A stretch of DNA of 64,000 nt from Streptomyces sp. Ru73 (GTDB lineage: Bacteria > Actinomycetota > Actinomycetes > Streptomycetales > Streptomycetaceae). Numbering within the stretch: position 1 is the first letter of the stretch; every line of letters starts with the position of its first letter. The notes beneath the pieces were generated by a model, which saw only the letters and a list, made by a program, of their open reading frames with translations, searched no databases and was not told where the DNA came from. Positions 56,401-64,000 of this stretch are shown piece by piece. Location: positions 1-64,000 of the forward strand of contig NZ_PQSQ01000031.1 in assembly GCF_002920575.1 (NCBI RefSeq). The letters run 5' to 3'. The position numbers and the translations under genes are program-made.

Positions 56401-57513
56401 ATGACCGAGCACCGCACCGACCAGCGCACGACGACCGACCGCATCGTGCGCGACAGCACCACGACCGATCGCACCACGACCGATCGCACCGCACCCGGGA
56501 GCACCGCTCCTGTAGGCACTGCACCTGACCGCACTGCACCCGACCGCACTGCTCCCGTAGGCACCGTGCCCGACCGCACCGCACCCGACAGCCCCGTGCC
56601 GGAGCACACCGTGCCGGACCGGCCCGTGTCCGACGGCACGCCGCCGGACAGCCACCGGCCCGATGCCCCGCCGCCGGCAGCCGAGGCACCGGACAGCCAC
56701 CGTCCGGACGCGCCCCGGCCGGACGCCGTGCCCGGTCCGGGCGCCGTGCCCCGGCCGGACGTCGCGGCGCGCCTCGCCGTCCTCACCCGGCGGCTGGACG
56801 AGGCGTGCGGGCGCGCCGGCCGGGTGCCCGGCTCCGTGACGCTCGTCGCGGTCAGCAAGTACCGCTCGCGGGAGGCCGTGGCCGTCGCGCTGGACGCGGG
56901 CCAGCGCGACTTCGCCGAGAGCCGGGTCCAGGAGGCCCGCGCCAAGTGGCCGCCGCTCCGCGCCCGCCACGCGGGCGTCCGGCTCCACCTCGTCGGCCCC
57001 GTGCGGACCGGCAAGGCCACCGAGGCCGTCCTCGGCTTCGACGTCCTGCACAGCGTGGACCGCCCGGCGCTGGCCGCGGCGCTCGCCGCCGCGATGGCCC
57101 GTACCGGCCGCAGGCCCGACTGCTACGTCCAGGTCGACACCGGCGGCGGAGCGCGGCAGAGCGGCGTGCCCCTGGACGCCGCCGACGCCTTCCTCAAGGA
57201 GTGCCGGGAGGTGCACCGGCTGCCGGTCGTGGGCCTGATGTGCCAGCCGCCGTCCGGCCGCGACCCGCGCCCGCACTTCCGGCTGCTGCGCGCGCTCGCC
57301 GCCGCGCACGGCCTGGCCGGGCTGAGCATGGGCACGAGCGAGGACTTCGAGGCGGCGGTGGGGGAGGGCGCCACGGTGATCAGGACGGGCCGGGCGCTGT
57401 TCGGCCCCCGGCCCCGGCGCACAGCGAACCCGCCCGAGGCCGGCCCGGGCGGCCGGCCGGACCCCCGCGGGGAACGCCGTGACCCGCCCGGCACCCGCCC
57501 CGGCGCCCCGTAG
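56401..57513 (+). CDS. YggS-type PLP protein with a repeat-rich N-terminal extension
   Basis: The 370-aa product has a YggS/alanine-racemase-N-like PLP barrel at about residues 118-335. The cofactor Lys is in LVAVSKYRSREAV, and a phosphate-binding end is LSMGTSEDFEAAVGEGATV. The usual HF(I/V)GxLQxNK motif is changed to LHLVGPVRTGK. Residues 1-117 are low complexity, with repeated DRTAP/DRTTT units. In this part the codons have lower third-position GC (GCA, GTA, ACT) than the chromosome norm. The start is uncertain (ATG 56401; GTG 56746 would remove the repeats). It ends base-to-base against the convergent TIGR03085 gene. Confidence 0.72.
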   Translation: MTEHRTDQRTTTDRIVRDSTTTDRTTTDRTAPGSTAPVGTAPDRTAPDRTAPVGTVPDRTAPDSPVPEHTVPDRPVSDGTPPDSHRPDAPPPAAEAPDSHRPDAPRPDAVPGPGAVPRPDVAARLAVLTRRLDEACGRAGRVPGSVTLVAVSKYRSREAVAVALDAGQRDFAESRVQEARAKWPPLRARHAGVRLHLVGPVRTGKATEAVLGFDVLHSVDRPALAAALAAAMARTGRRPDCYVQVDTGGGARQSGVPLDAADAFLKECREVHRLPVVGLMCQPPSGRDPRPHFRLLRALAAAHGLAGLSMGTSEDFEAAVGEGATVIRTGRALFGPRPRRTANPPEAGPGGRPDPRGERRDPPGTRPGAP

Positions 57514-58146
57514 CTACAGCCCCAGCTTCGCCTCCTGGAGCCGGGCCACCGCCTCCTTGTCACCGTCCAGCTCGACCTTGGCGGCACCCTGCCGCCCGAA
57601 CAGGAACAGCGTCAGCTCGCCCGGCTCGCCGGTGACGGTGACCACCGGCGTGCCGCGGTGGGCCACCGCCGTCCGCCCGTCGGGGCGGCGCAGCACCAGG
57701 CCCACCGGGGACTTGCGCCCCAGCAGCCGGGCCATCCGCTCGATGCGGGACCACAGCGCGTCGGCGAAACCGGCGCTCAGCTCGCGCGGCGTCCAGTCCG
57801 GCTGCGCCCGCCGCACGTCCTCGGCGTGCACGAAGAACTCCACGGTGTTCGCCGCCTCGTCCACCTGCTTCAGTGCGTACGGCGACACCTTCGGCGGCCC
57901 GGTCCTGATCAGCCGGATCAGCTCTTCGTACGGCTTGGCGGCGTACTCGCCCTGGACCCGCTCCAGCCGGGACGCCAGCGGCTTGAGCACCAGGCCGCCG
58001 GCCGCGTCCGCGCGCCGCTCCCGCACCACCACGTGGGCGGCCAGGTCACGCGCGGTCCAGCCCGCGCACAGCGTCGGCGCCTCGGGCCCCGCGCTCTCCA
58101 ACAGGTCCGCGAGCAGAAGTCGTTCACGCTTGGCATGGGTCGACAT
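57514..58146 (-). CDS. TIGR03085-type DinB/mycothiol-dependent-like protein
   Basis: This 210-aa protein belongs to the actinobacterial TIGR03085 group, related to maleylpyruvate isomerase N-terminal (DinB-like) metal-binding proteins. The N-terminal helix bundle includes [20 protein letters not shown], with a His typical of the metal site, and [20 protein letters not shown], with another. A C-terminal beta-rich tail ([20 protein letters not shown]) is also present. ATG 58146 lies six bases after TAGGGT, so the mRNA is probably leaderless. Function is unknown; some relatives use mycothiol. Confidence 0.8.
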   Translation of the reverse strand: MSTHAKRERLLLADLLESAGPEAPTLCAGWTARDLAAHVVVRERRADAAGGLVLKPLASRLERVQGEYAAKPYEELIRLIRTGPPKVSPYALKQVDEAANTVEFFVHAEDVRRAQPDWTPRELSAGFADALWSRIERMARLLGRKSPVGLVLRRPDGRTAVAHRGTPVVTVTGEPGELTLFLFGRQGAAKVELDGDKEAVARLQEAKLGL

Positions 58147-58152
58147 GGCCTC

Positions 58153-58158
58153 ACCCTA
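58153..58158 (-). promoter_or_regulatory. -10 hexamer of the TIGR03085 gene (leaderless)
   Basis: TAGGGT on the minus strand ends six bases before ATG 58146. Confidence 0.5.
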
Positions 58159-58214
58159 CGGCCGGCCCGCCGCCCGTGCCACGATGCCGCGCGCTCCCTT
58201 CCGCCCCTCCCGCT

Positions 58215-58334
58215 TCACTCATGGACGAGGATCACCGCCATCACCACCACGGCCGCCACGAAGACCGCGCACAGCACGGTCGTCGCCACCTTGGCCACGC
58301 GGTCGTCGTCCGGGGGCGGATACCGGTCGTTCAT
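58215..58334 (-). CDS. Small single-pass membrane protein (39 aa)
   Basis: ATG 58334 starts a 39-residue protein: a charged N-terminus [15 protein letters not shown], one hydrophobic segment ([20 protein letters not shown]) and the end HE. It has no recognised family. The regular hydrophilic-then-membrane pattern and the position between TIGR03085 and hisI suggest a real short gene, although the ribosome binding site is weak. Confidence 0.55.
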   Translation of the reverse strand: MNDRYPPPDDDRVAKVATTVLCAVFVAAVVVMAVILVHE

Positions 58335-58376
58335 GACCGCATGATGCCGCACGGCCGGCCGGTGCCGGCGGCACGG

Positions 58377-58382
58377 CACAAT
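58377..58382 (+). promoter_or_regulatory. -10-like hexamer of hisI (leaderless)
   Basis: CACAAT ends six bases before ATG 58389. Confidence 0.45.
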
Positions 58383-58388
58383 GGGGGC

Positions 58389-58799
58389 ATGAGCAGCAGT
58401 CCCGTCTCCCCGTCCGCCGCCGGGTCCCCGTCCGGTCCGGAAGCGCCCGCCGGCACCTCCCTGGACCCGGCCATCGCCGCCCGCCTCAAGCGCAGCGCCG
58501 ACGGGCTGGTCCCCGCCATCGCGCAGCAGTACGACACCGGCGAGGTGCTGATGCTCGGGTGGATGGACGACGAGGCGCTGCACCGCACGCTGACCACCGG
58601 CCGCTGCACCTACTGGAGCCGCAGCCGCCGCGAGTACTGGGTCAAGGGCGACACCTCGGGCCACGTCCAGCACGTGAAGTCCGTCGCCCTGGACTGCGAC
58701 GCCGACACCGTCCTGGTCAAGGTCGACCAGGTCGGCGCGGCCTGCCACACCGGCGCGCGCACCTGCTTCGACGAGGACGTGCTGCTCGCCCTGGACTGA
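58389..58799 (+). CDS. hisI: Phosphoribosyl-AMP cyclohydrolase
   Basis: HisI opens the purine ring of PR-AMP, the third step of histidine synthesis. The 136-aa protein is monofunctional, without the HisE domain. Family motifs visible are [35 protein letters not shown], and the metal-binding Asp/Cys set [20 protein letters not shown] with a following TCF. The first about 25 residues are a Ser/Pro-rich extension. It is separated from the main his operon by about 8 kb and stands alone, 119 bp before trpE. Confidence 0.94.
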   Translation: MSSSPVSPSAAGSPSGPEAPAGTSLDPAIAARLKRSADGLVPAIAQQYDTGEVLMLGWMDDEALHRTLTTGRCTYWSRSRREYWVKGDTSGHVQHVKSVALDCDADTVLVKVDQVGAACHTGARTCFDEDVLLALD

Positions 58800-58903
58800 C
58801 CCCGCCGGGCACCGGACGCCGGACGGCACGCCGCCCGCGTCCGGAGGGCGGCCCGTGGGCGATCAGTAGGCGGACATGCCCCGCCCGCACCGCTGATCGC
58901 TAC

Positions 58904-58909
58904 TAGGAT
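58904..58909 (+). promoter_or_regulatory. -10 hexamer of trpE (leaderless)
   Basis: TAGGAT ends eight bases before ATG 58918. No Trp-codon leader peptide or attenuator is visible in the 118-bp gap. Confidence 0.55.
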
Positions 58910-58917
58910 CCGCTCAC

Positions 58918-60453
58918 ATGACCACGGGAACCACCGGCACCGCGACTCCGGACCTCGAAAACTTCCGCACCCTCGCGAAGGACCGCCGGGTCATCCCGGT
59001 CACCCGGCGGCTCCTCGCCGACGGCGACACCCCGGTGGGCCTGTACCGCAAGCTCGCGGCCGAGCGCCCCGGCACCTTCCTGCTGGAATCGGCCGAGAAC
59101 GGCCGCAGCTGGTCCCGCTACTCCTTCATCGGCGTCCGCTCCGCCGCCACCCTCACCGCCCGCGACGGGCAGGCGCACTGGCTCGGCACCCCGCCGGTCG
59201 GCCTGCCCACCGGCGGCGACCCGCTCGCCGCCCTGCGCGAGACCGTCGAGACCCTGCACACCCCGCGCGACCTCATCGAGGGCCAGGGCCTGCCGCCCTT
59301 CACCGGCGGCATGGTCGGCTACCTCGGGTACGACATCGTGCGCCGCCTGGAGAAGATCGGCGACTCCACCGAGGACGAGCTGCAGCTGCCCGAGCTGACC
59401 ATGCTGCTCACCTCCGACCTGGCCGTCCTGGACCACTGGAACGGCACGGTCCTGCTGATCGCCAACGCCATCAACCACAACGACCTGGACACCGGCGTCG
59501 ACGAGGCGTACGCGGACGCCGTGGCCCGGCTGGACACCATGGCGTACGACCTGAGCCGCCCGGCCCCGTCCAACGCCGCGGCCCTCCCGGCCTCCGAGCT
59601 GCCCGAGTACACCGCGAAGTGGGGCGGCGAGGCGTTCAAGGACGCGGTGGAGGACATCAAGGAGCGCATCCGGGCCGGCGAGGCATTCCAGGTCGTGCCC
59701 TCGCAGCGCTTCGAGACGCCGTGCACCGCCTCCGCGCTGGACGTCTACCGGGTGCTGCGGGCCACCAACCCCAGCCCGTACATGTACCTCTTCCGCTTCG
59801 AGGGCGGCGACGGCCTGCCCTTCGACGTGGTGGGCTCCAGCCCCGAGGCGCTGGTCAAGGTCGAGGACGGGCAGGCGATGCTGCACCCGATCGCCGGCAC
59901 CCGGCCGCGCGGCGGCACCCCGCAGCTGGACCAGGCCCTCGCCGACGAGCTGCTCGCCGACCCCAAGGAGCGCGCCGAGCACCTGATGCTGGTCGACCTG
60001 GGCCGCAACGACCTCGGCCGGGTCTGCGAGCCCGGCAGCGTCGAGGTCGTGGACTTCATGTCCATCGAGCGCTACAGCCACGTGATGCACATCGTGTCCA
60101 CGGTCACCGGCAAGGTCGCCGAGGGCCGCACCGCCTTCGACGTGCTCACCGCCTGCTTCCCGGCCGGCACCCTCTCCGGCGCCCCGAAGCCGCGCGCGCT
60201 GCAGATCATCGAGGAGCTGGAGCCGACCCGGCGCGGCGTCTACGGGGGCTGCGTGGGCTACCTGGACTTCGCCGGCGACTCCGACACCGCCATCGCCATC
60301 CGCACCGCGCTGCTCCGCGACGGCACCGCGTACGTGCAGGCCGGCGCGGGCATCGTCGCCGACTCCGACCCGGCGGCGGAGGACGCGGAGTGCCGCAACA
60401 AGGCGGCGGCGGTGCTGCGCGCGGTGAACACGGCGAACAACCTGAGCAGCTGA
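58918..60453 (+). CDS. trpE: Anthranilate synthase component I
   Basis: TrpE makes anthranilate from chorismate with ammonia from TrpG. The 511-aa protein has the N-terminal regulatory domain with the tryptophan-feedback motif LLESAENG in [19 protein letters not shown]. The chorismate-binding domain includes [36 protein letters not shown] and [18 protein letters not shown] segments ([20 protein letters not shown]). It is not fused to TrpG, which is not in this window. The mRNA appears leaderless. A dispersed repeat follows the stop. Confidence 0.96.
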   Translation: MTTGTTGTATPDLENFRTLAKDRRVIPVTRRLLADGDTPVGLYRKLAAERPGTFLLESAENGRSWSRYSFIGVRSAATLTARDGQAHWLGTPPVGLPTGGDPLAALRETVETLHTPRDLIEGQGLPPFTGGMVGYLGYDIVRRLEKIGDSTEDELQLPELTMLLTSDLAVLDHWNGTVLLIANAINHNDLDTGVDEAYADAVARLDTMAYDLSRPAPSNAAALPASELPEYTAKWGGEAFKDAVEDIKERIRAGEAFQVVPSQRFETPCTASALDVYRVLRATNPSPYMYLFRFEGGDGLPFDVVGSSPEALVKVEDGQAMLHPIAGTRPRGGTPQLDQALADELLADPKERAEHLMLVDLGRNDLGRVCEPGSVEVVDFMSIERYSHVMHIVSTVTGKVAEGRTAFDVLTACFPAGTLSGAPKPRALQIIEELEPTRRGVYGGCVGYLDFAGDSDTAIAIRTALLRDGTAYVQAGAGIVADSDPAAEDAECRNKAAAVLRAVNTANNLSS

Positions 60454-60474
60454 GGCCCGCGGAACGACGCCCGA

Positions 60475-60525
60475 GCCGGACGATCAAGCCTGTCCGGCGA
60501 TTGAGCACACCGAGGCCGAAGGCCG
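60475..60525. repeat. Copy of a Streptomyces dispersed intergenic repeat
   Basis: The segment starts with a hairpin (GCCGGAC and GTCCGGC, 10-nt loop, 60475-60498) and continues CGATTGAGCACACCGAGGCC. It resembles the intergenic element with core GTCCGGCGATTGAGGACGA that I recall as widespread in Streptomyces genomes. This copy appears degenerate after GATTGAG. It may double as the trpE terminator. Confidence 0.6.
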
Positions 60526-60577
60526 TCGGTACCCCCACAGGGACGTGCACCCGGCAACGTACGCGATAGTGGTACGT

Positions 60578-61255
60578 GTGAGTGCCGTACCCCCGCCCCG
60601 CACCGACGCCGCCGAGACCGACGCCGCAGCCCCCGCCGGTGGAGCCCCGTCGGCCAAGCCCGCGCGCCGGGCACTGGCCTTCGCGCTCCTCCTCGGAGCC
60701 CTCGGCGCCGCCCTCGCCCTGCTCTCCTCCGGCCGCACCTGGGCCACCGCCACCGCCGTGGTCGCCCAGGGCGAGCTGCCGCAAAAGGCGTCGGGCCAGG
60801 ACGTCACCGGCGTGCCGGGCGCGCTCGCCGTGGTGGGGCTCGCCGCGCTGGTCGCCGTCTTCGCCGTACGCGGCGCCGGCCGGACCGCGGTCTCGGGCCT
60901 GCTGACGCTGAGCGGCGCGGGCATCGTCCTCGGCGCCCTCCTCGGCAACGCCGACACCGCCGCGCTGAAGGCCAAGGCCGCCACCGCCACCGGTATGAGC
61001 GACGCCGGGGTCCACCACGTCGCGCACACCGCCTGGCCCTGGGTGGCCGCGGGCGGCGGCGTCCTGCTGCTGGCCGCCGGGGTGCTGGCGCTGGTGTACG
61101 GGCGGCGCTGGCCCGCGATGTCCGGGCGCTACGAGCGGGCGGCCGGCGGTCCCCGCACGGCCCGCGGTCCGCGCCGCGCGGCCGCGAAGCCTGACCTGGA
61201 CCGCCCGGAGGAGATCTGGAAGTCGCTGGACCGGGGCGAGGACCCCACCGCCTAG
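60578..61255 (+). CDS. Trp-associated membrane protein (TIGR02234 family)
   Basis: This 225-aa membrane protein is of the actinobacterial family found between trpE and trpC. It has four hydrophobic segments: one near residue 35 (ALAFALLLGALGAALALLSS), two central (GALAVVGLAALVAVFAV and LLTLSGAGIVLGALLG) and one near 160 (WPWVAAGGGVLLLAAGVLAL). A basic C-terminal tail ends in DRPEEIWKSLDRGEDPTA. A motif SSGRTWATATAV follows the first segment. GTG 60578 lies seven bases after GATAGT, suggesting a leaderless start. The biochemical role is unknown. Confidence 0.85.
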   Translation: MSAVPPPRTDAAETDAAAPAGGAPSAKPARRALAFALLLGALGAALALLSSGRTWATATAVVAQGELPQKASGQDVTGVPGALAVVGLAALVAVFAVRGAGRTAVSGLLTLSGAGIVLGALLGNADTAALKAKAATATGMSDAGVHHVAHTAWPWVAAGGGVLLLAAGVLALVYGRRWPAMSGRYERAAGGPRTARGPRRAAAKPDLDRPEEIWKSLDRGEDPTA

Positions 61256-61375
61256 CGGACGGCCGTCACCGGTCCGCACCGACCCGATGGCGGGCCCGCC
61301 CCGCGCATCAGGGACAATGGACCAGAGCGAACGCCGCGCCCCGACCCAGGCGCGAGAAAGCAACGAGGAGCATTC

Positions 61376-61606
61376 ATGTCGAGCAACGGCCACGGACACA
61401 CCCCGGCTGCGTGGACCGGCGTCATCATTTCCTTCATCGGCTTCTGCGTCGCGGGCGCCGCCACCGTGGTGGCCGCCGTGCCGGTCTTCTGGGTCGGCAT
61501 CGTCCTCATCCTGGCGGGCGCCGTCGTCGGCGGCATCATGCACGCCGCCGGCATGGGTTCGGCCCCGAAGCGCGCCAAGGGCCGCCCGCAGACGCAGGAG
61601 AGCTGA
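61376..61606 (+). CDS. HGxxPAAW-motif small membrane protein (76 aa)
   Basis: The protein begins MSSNGHGHTPAAWTGVIISF, carrying the HGHTPAAW motif that names this actinobacterial family. Two membrane segments follow (TGVIISFIGFCVAGAATVVA and VFWVGIVLILAGAVVGGIM), then a basic tail rich in Lys/Arg. ATG 61376 has an ACGAGGAG ribosome binding site. It is conserved in the trp region of streptomycetes as far as I recall. Function is unknown. Confidence 0.82.
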   Translation: MSSNGHGHTPAAWTGVIISFIGFCVAGAATVVAAVPVFWVGIVLILAGAVVGGIMHAAGMGSAPKRAKGRPQTQES

Positions 61607-61624
61607 CCCTCCTGACCCCCTCGC

Positions 61625-61645
61625 CGGCCGGACCGTGTCCGGCCG
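61625..61645 (+). terminator. Terminator after the HGxxPAAW gene
   Basis: A perfect 9-bp stem (CGGCCGGAC with its complement) with a CGT loop lies 19 bp after the stop and is followed by CGTTCC. Confidence 0.6.
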
Positions 61646-61789
61646 CGTTCCGGGCCCCGGCCCGTTGGCTCGACGTGGGCGCGGCTTCCCGGCCGCACCG
61701 CACGCAGGTTCCCCGCGCTCATGGCGCGGAGCGGCCCGTGCGGCGGCGGGGAGCTGCGCCCTCACGCGTACCGGGGCACAATCGGCACC

Positions 61790-62248
61790 GTGACGGAACC
61801 CGTGACGCACACCCCGGACGGCCCGCCCGCTGCCCCTGCGGCCCGCCGCGGCGCCGTACGCCGCCTGGCGGCCCCGCTGGGGACCCTCGCGGCCGTCCTG
61901 GCGGCCTTCGCGTACGTGGGCGCCGTCGACCCCAACGAGGCGGGCCACTACCCCGTCTGCCCGCTGCTGCGGCTCACCGGGATCTACTGCCCGGCCTGCG
62001 GCGGGCTGCGCAGCGCCCACGCGGTCGCGCACGGTGACCTGGCCGCGGCGCTCGGTGCCAACGCGCTCGCGGTGCTCGGGTACGCAGCGTTCGCCGTCTT
62101 CTGGACGGTCTGGCTGGTGCGGGCCGGTCGCGGGCTGCCGGCCTCCGGGCCGCGGCCCGGAGCCGTCCACTGGTGGCTGATCGGCGGTGTCGTGCTGCTC
62201 TTCACCGTGCTCCGCAACCTGCCCGCCGGAGCGGCACTGGCCCCCTGA
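61790..62248 (+). CDS. DUF2752 membrane protein
   Basis: This 152-aa membrane protein carries the DUF2752 hallmark [21 protein letters not shown], with a CxxCG pair, after its first hydrophobic segment ([19 protein letters not shown]). Two further segments follow ([16 protein letters not shown] and [14 protein letters not shown]). GTG 61790 lies seven bases after CACAAT (61777-61782), suggesting a leaderless start. The family occurs widely in bacteria without known function; the Cys pair could bind metal or be redox active. Confidence 0.85.
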   Translation: MTEPVTHTPDGPPAAPAARRGAVRRLAAPLGTLAAVLAAFAYVGAVDPNEAGHYPVCPLLRLTGIYCPACGGLRSAHAVAHGDLAAALGANALAVLGYAAFAVFWTVWLVRAGRGLPASGPRPGAVHWWLIGGVVLLFTVLRNLPAGAALAP

Positions 62249-62444
62249 CCGGCGCTTTCCCGCCGGCTCCGGGGCGCGGCCGTTCGGCTGGTATTCGCCG
62301 CTTTCTGTCCATGTTGTGGGACTGCGGACGGCCGGATGCGAGACGGACGCCGCTGGCCGGATACCATCGGAGTGCCTGCTGGGAGCGCACCGCGTCCCTG
62401 GAGGTGACAGTTTCCCTCCACCGCTCAAGAAGGAGGCCGCTCGC

Positions 62445-63254
62445 GTGAGTGTGCTCGACGAGATCATCGACGGAGTCCGCGCCGACCTCGCCGAGCGACA
62501 GGCGCGCGTCAGCCTCGACGAGCTGAAGGAGCGGGCGAAGAAGGCAGCGCCGGCCAAGGACGGCGTGGCCGCGCTCAAGGGCGACAGCGTCCGGGTGATC
62601 TGCGAGGTCAAGCGCTCCAGCCCGTCCAAGGGCGCGCTGGCCGCCATCGCCGACCCGGCCGGGCTCGCCGCCGACTACGAGGCGGGCGGCGCCGCCGTCA
62701 TCTCCGTCCTCACCGAGCAGCGCCGCTTCGGCGGCTCGCTCGCCGACCTGGAGGCCGTCCGGGCCAAGGTCGACATCCCGATCCTGCGCAAGGACTTCAT
62801 CGTCAGCGCGTACCAGCTGTGGGAGGCCCGCGCGTACGGCGCCGACCTGGCCCTGCTGATCGTGGCCGCGCTGGAGCAGGAGGCGCTGGTCTCGCTCATC
62901 GAGCGGGCCGAGTCGATCGGGCTGACCCCGCTGGTCGAGGCGCACGACGAGGAAGAGGTCGAGCGCGCGGTGGCCGCCGGCGCGAAGATCATCGGCGTGA
63001 ACACCCGCGACCTGAAGACCCTCAAGGTCGACCGCAACAACTTCGGCCGGGTCGCCCCCGAGATCCCCGACCACATCGTGAAGGTCGCCGAGTCCGGCGT
63101 CCGCGGGCCGCACGACCTCATCGCGTACGCCAACGAGGGCGCGGACGCCGTCCTCGTCGGCGAGTCGCTGGTCACCGGCAAGGACCCGAAGACCGCCGTC
63201 GCCGACCTCGTCGCGGCCGGCTCCCACCCGGCCATCCGCCACGGGCGGGACTGA
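62445..63254 (+). CDS. trpC: Indole-3-glycerol phosphate synthase
   Basis: TrpC converts CdRP to indole-3-glycerol phosphate. The 269-aa beta-alpha barrel shows [13 protein letters not shown] with the catalytic Lys, [37 protein letters not shown] with the second Lys, [28 protein letters not shown] and [11 protein letters not shown] 62445 has a strong AAGGAGG ribosome binding site. It is monofunctional, with no TrpF domain; PriA at 47985 should supply the TrpF activity. The 196-bp gap upstream contains no clear attenuator. Confidence 0.97.
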   Translation: MSVLDEIIDGVRADLAERQARVSLDELKERAKKAAPAKDGVAALKGDSVRVICEVKRSSPSKGALAAIADPAGLAADYEAGGAAVISVLTEQRRFGGSLADLEAVRAKVDIPILRKDFIVSAYQLWEARAYGADLALLIVAALEQEALVSLIERAESIGLTPLVEAHDEEEVERAVAAGAKIIGVNTRDLKTLKVDRNNFGRVAPEIPDHIVKVAESGVRGPHDLIAYANEGADAVLVGESLVTGKDPKTAVADLVAAGSHPAIRHGRD

Positions 63255-63260
63255 GACCGC

Positions 63261-63494
63261 ATGACCGCCGCCGTCCGCCGCCACGCGCCGCGCCCGGGCC
63301 ACCGCCCGGCCGCGGCCGGTGCCGCGCGCCTGCCGCACGCGGCCCTCGGGCGCGGGTGCAGGCCGCGCGGCTGCCGGGCCCCGGCCCGGCGGATACACGG
63401 ACGACGCGTCCGCTACCACATCGGCTCCGAGCCCGGGCAGATCAACGGGCGCCGATGGCCCCGTCCCGCGCCGCGCGCGGGCGCCCACGCCTGA
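63261..63494 (+). CDS. trpM: Tryptophan biosynthesis modulator TrpM
   Basis: This 77-aa Arg-rich protein lies between trpC and trpB. It matches the small TrpM (TrpX) protein of Streptomyces, reported to modulate tryptophan synthesis and development in S. coelicolor. The recognisable conserved core is GCRAPARRIHGRRVRY followed by HIGSEPGQINGRRW. The N-terminus is longer than in S. coelicolor TrpM as I remember it. ATG 63261 lies six bases after trpC, implying coupling. Confidence 0.8.
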   Translation: MTAAVRRHAPRPGHRPAAAGAARLPHAALGRGCRPRGCRAPARRIHGRRVRYHIGSEPGQINGRRWPRPAPRAGAHA

Positions 63495-63645
63495 CCGGAC
63501 CCACGCCGTACGAGACTGCCCGTACGGGGGCTCCGGCGGAGTGTGACACCCGGGCCCGCGCCGCGCGCACGTAGCTTGATGCCCGAATGTCGAGATACCG
63601 AGACTTCCGGGGCGTACGCGTGCGCCCCGGCGAGGAGTACGCCGC

Positions 63646-64000
63646 ATGTCGTCCGACTTCTTCATCCCGGACCCCGAGGGCCGGATCCCCAGTGCCGAGG
63701 GCTACTTCGGCGCCTTCGGCGGCAAGTTCATCCCCGAGGCGCTGGTCGCCGCGGTCGACGAGGTCGCCGAGGAGTACGAGAAGGCCAAGGCCGACCCCGA
63801 GTTCGCCCGCGAGCTCGACGACCTGATGGTCAACTACACCGGCCGGCCCAGCGCCCTCACCGAGGTGCCGCGGTTCGCCGAGCACGCCGGCGGCGCCCGG
63901 ATCTTCCTCAAGCGCGAGGACCTGAACCACACCGGCTCGCACAAGATCAACAACGTGCTGGGCCAGGCGCTGCTCACCAAGCGCATGGGCAAGACCCGCG
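63646..64000 (+). CDS. trpB: Tryptophan synthase beta subunit (3' partial)
   Basis: TrpB condenses indole with serine using PLP. The first 118 codons are visible before the window ends. They include [52 protein letters not shown] with the PLP lysine (Lys 100), and [14 protein letters not shown], all TrpB hallmarks. ATG 63646 follows CGAGGAG. The 151-bp gap after trpM has no clear hairpin, so trpC-trpM-trpB(-trpA) is probably one unit. Confidence 0.97.
   Translation, partial: MSSDFFIPDPEGRIPSAEGYFGAFGGKFIPEALVAAVDEVAEEYEKAKADPEFARELDDLMVNYTGRPSALTEVPRFAEHAGGARIFLKREDLNHTGSHKINNVLGQALLTKRMGKTR

Noticed and set aside
56401..56750. DNA repeats at the start of the YggS-like gene as a CRISPR array
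   Set aside because: Units are short, imperfect, in reading frame and without unique spacers; no cas genes are nearby.
58886..58906. Tiny ORF ATGCCCCGCCCGCACCGCTGA before trpE as a trp leader peptide
   Set aside because: Six codons without Trp, no ribosome binding site, and the trpE -10 hexamer overlaps its surroundings, so it would not be transcribed.

Overview
The window is a 64-kb piece of a Streptomyces chromosome, or of a very close relative. The evidence is very high GC with strong third-position GC, many GTG starts, genes that overlap as GTGA or ATGA, a division and cell-wall (dcw) cluster containing ftsZ-ylmD-ylmE-sepF-ylmG-divIVA, a T-box ahead of an actinobacterial-type ileS, a lysine-rich DksA-like histone (DdbA type), PriA in place of HisA, and trpM between trpC and trpB. 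From memory this order matches the core region of the S. coelicolor chromosome. It is a housekeeping region: I see no prophage, insertion sequence, CRISPR array, rRNA, tRNA or antibiotic cluster.

Layout. 1-16200 (+): the dcw cluster ftsI (5' end cut by the window), murE, murF, mraY, murD, ftsW, murG, ftsQ, a regulatory gap, ftsZ, then pgeF/ylmD, ylmE, sepF, a frameshifted yggT/ylmG, and divIVA. 16200-19950: two strong hairpins, then ileS (-) with a complete translational T-box leader. 20283-24860 (+): ddbA, lspA, rluD and a Na+/H+ antiporter. 24875-32410 (mostly -): an MscS channel, a dienelactone hydrolase (+), a Tat-exported PhoD phosphatase, two tandem DsbA-like proteins, a membrane protein and a DUF2252 kinase-like protein. 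32639-43944: dnaE, a 57-aa protein, an NYN-domain protein, an ABC exporter, a membrane protein, a 24-aa bL37-like ribosomal protein, YbaK, a LON-domain protein and a beta-solenoid membrane protein.

44159-49934 (+): the his operon hisD-hisC-hisB-(54-aa membrane protein)-hisH-priA-(RidA)-hisF, almost entirely translationally coupled. 49985-51115 (+): a cobalt-type nitrile hydratase whose beta subunit is split into two genes, ahead of alpha. 51302-55688: sdhCAB (-) divergent from a LysR regulator (+); the gap carries a perfect 15-bp LysR-type operator. 55689-57513: a sparse stretch with hairpins and a possible leader ORF, then a second YggS-type PLP protein with an odd repeat-rich N-terminus. 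57514-64000: a TIGR03085 protein (-), hisI, trpE, Trp-associated small membrane proteins, trpC, trpM and the start of trpB.

Recurring regulation: many transcription units have a -10-like hexamer 6-9 nt before the start codon and no Shine-Dalgarno sequence, which suggests leaderless mRNAs. Items most worth a second look: the frameshift in yggT, the split nitrile hydratase, the repeat-extended YggS protein with its upstream leader/hairpin arrangement, the LysR operator placed to control sdh, and the palindromes upstream of ftsZ and hisD. I found no convincing entirely new multi-gene system.
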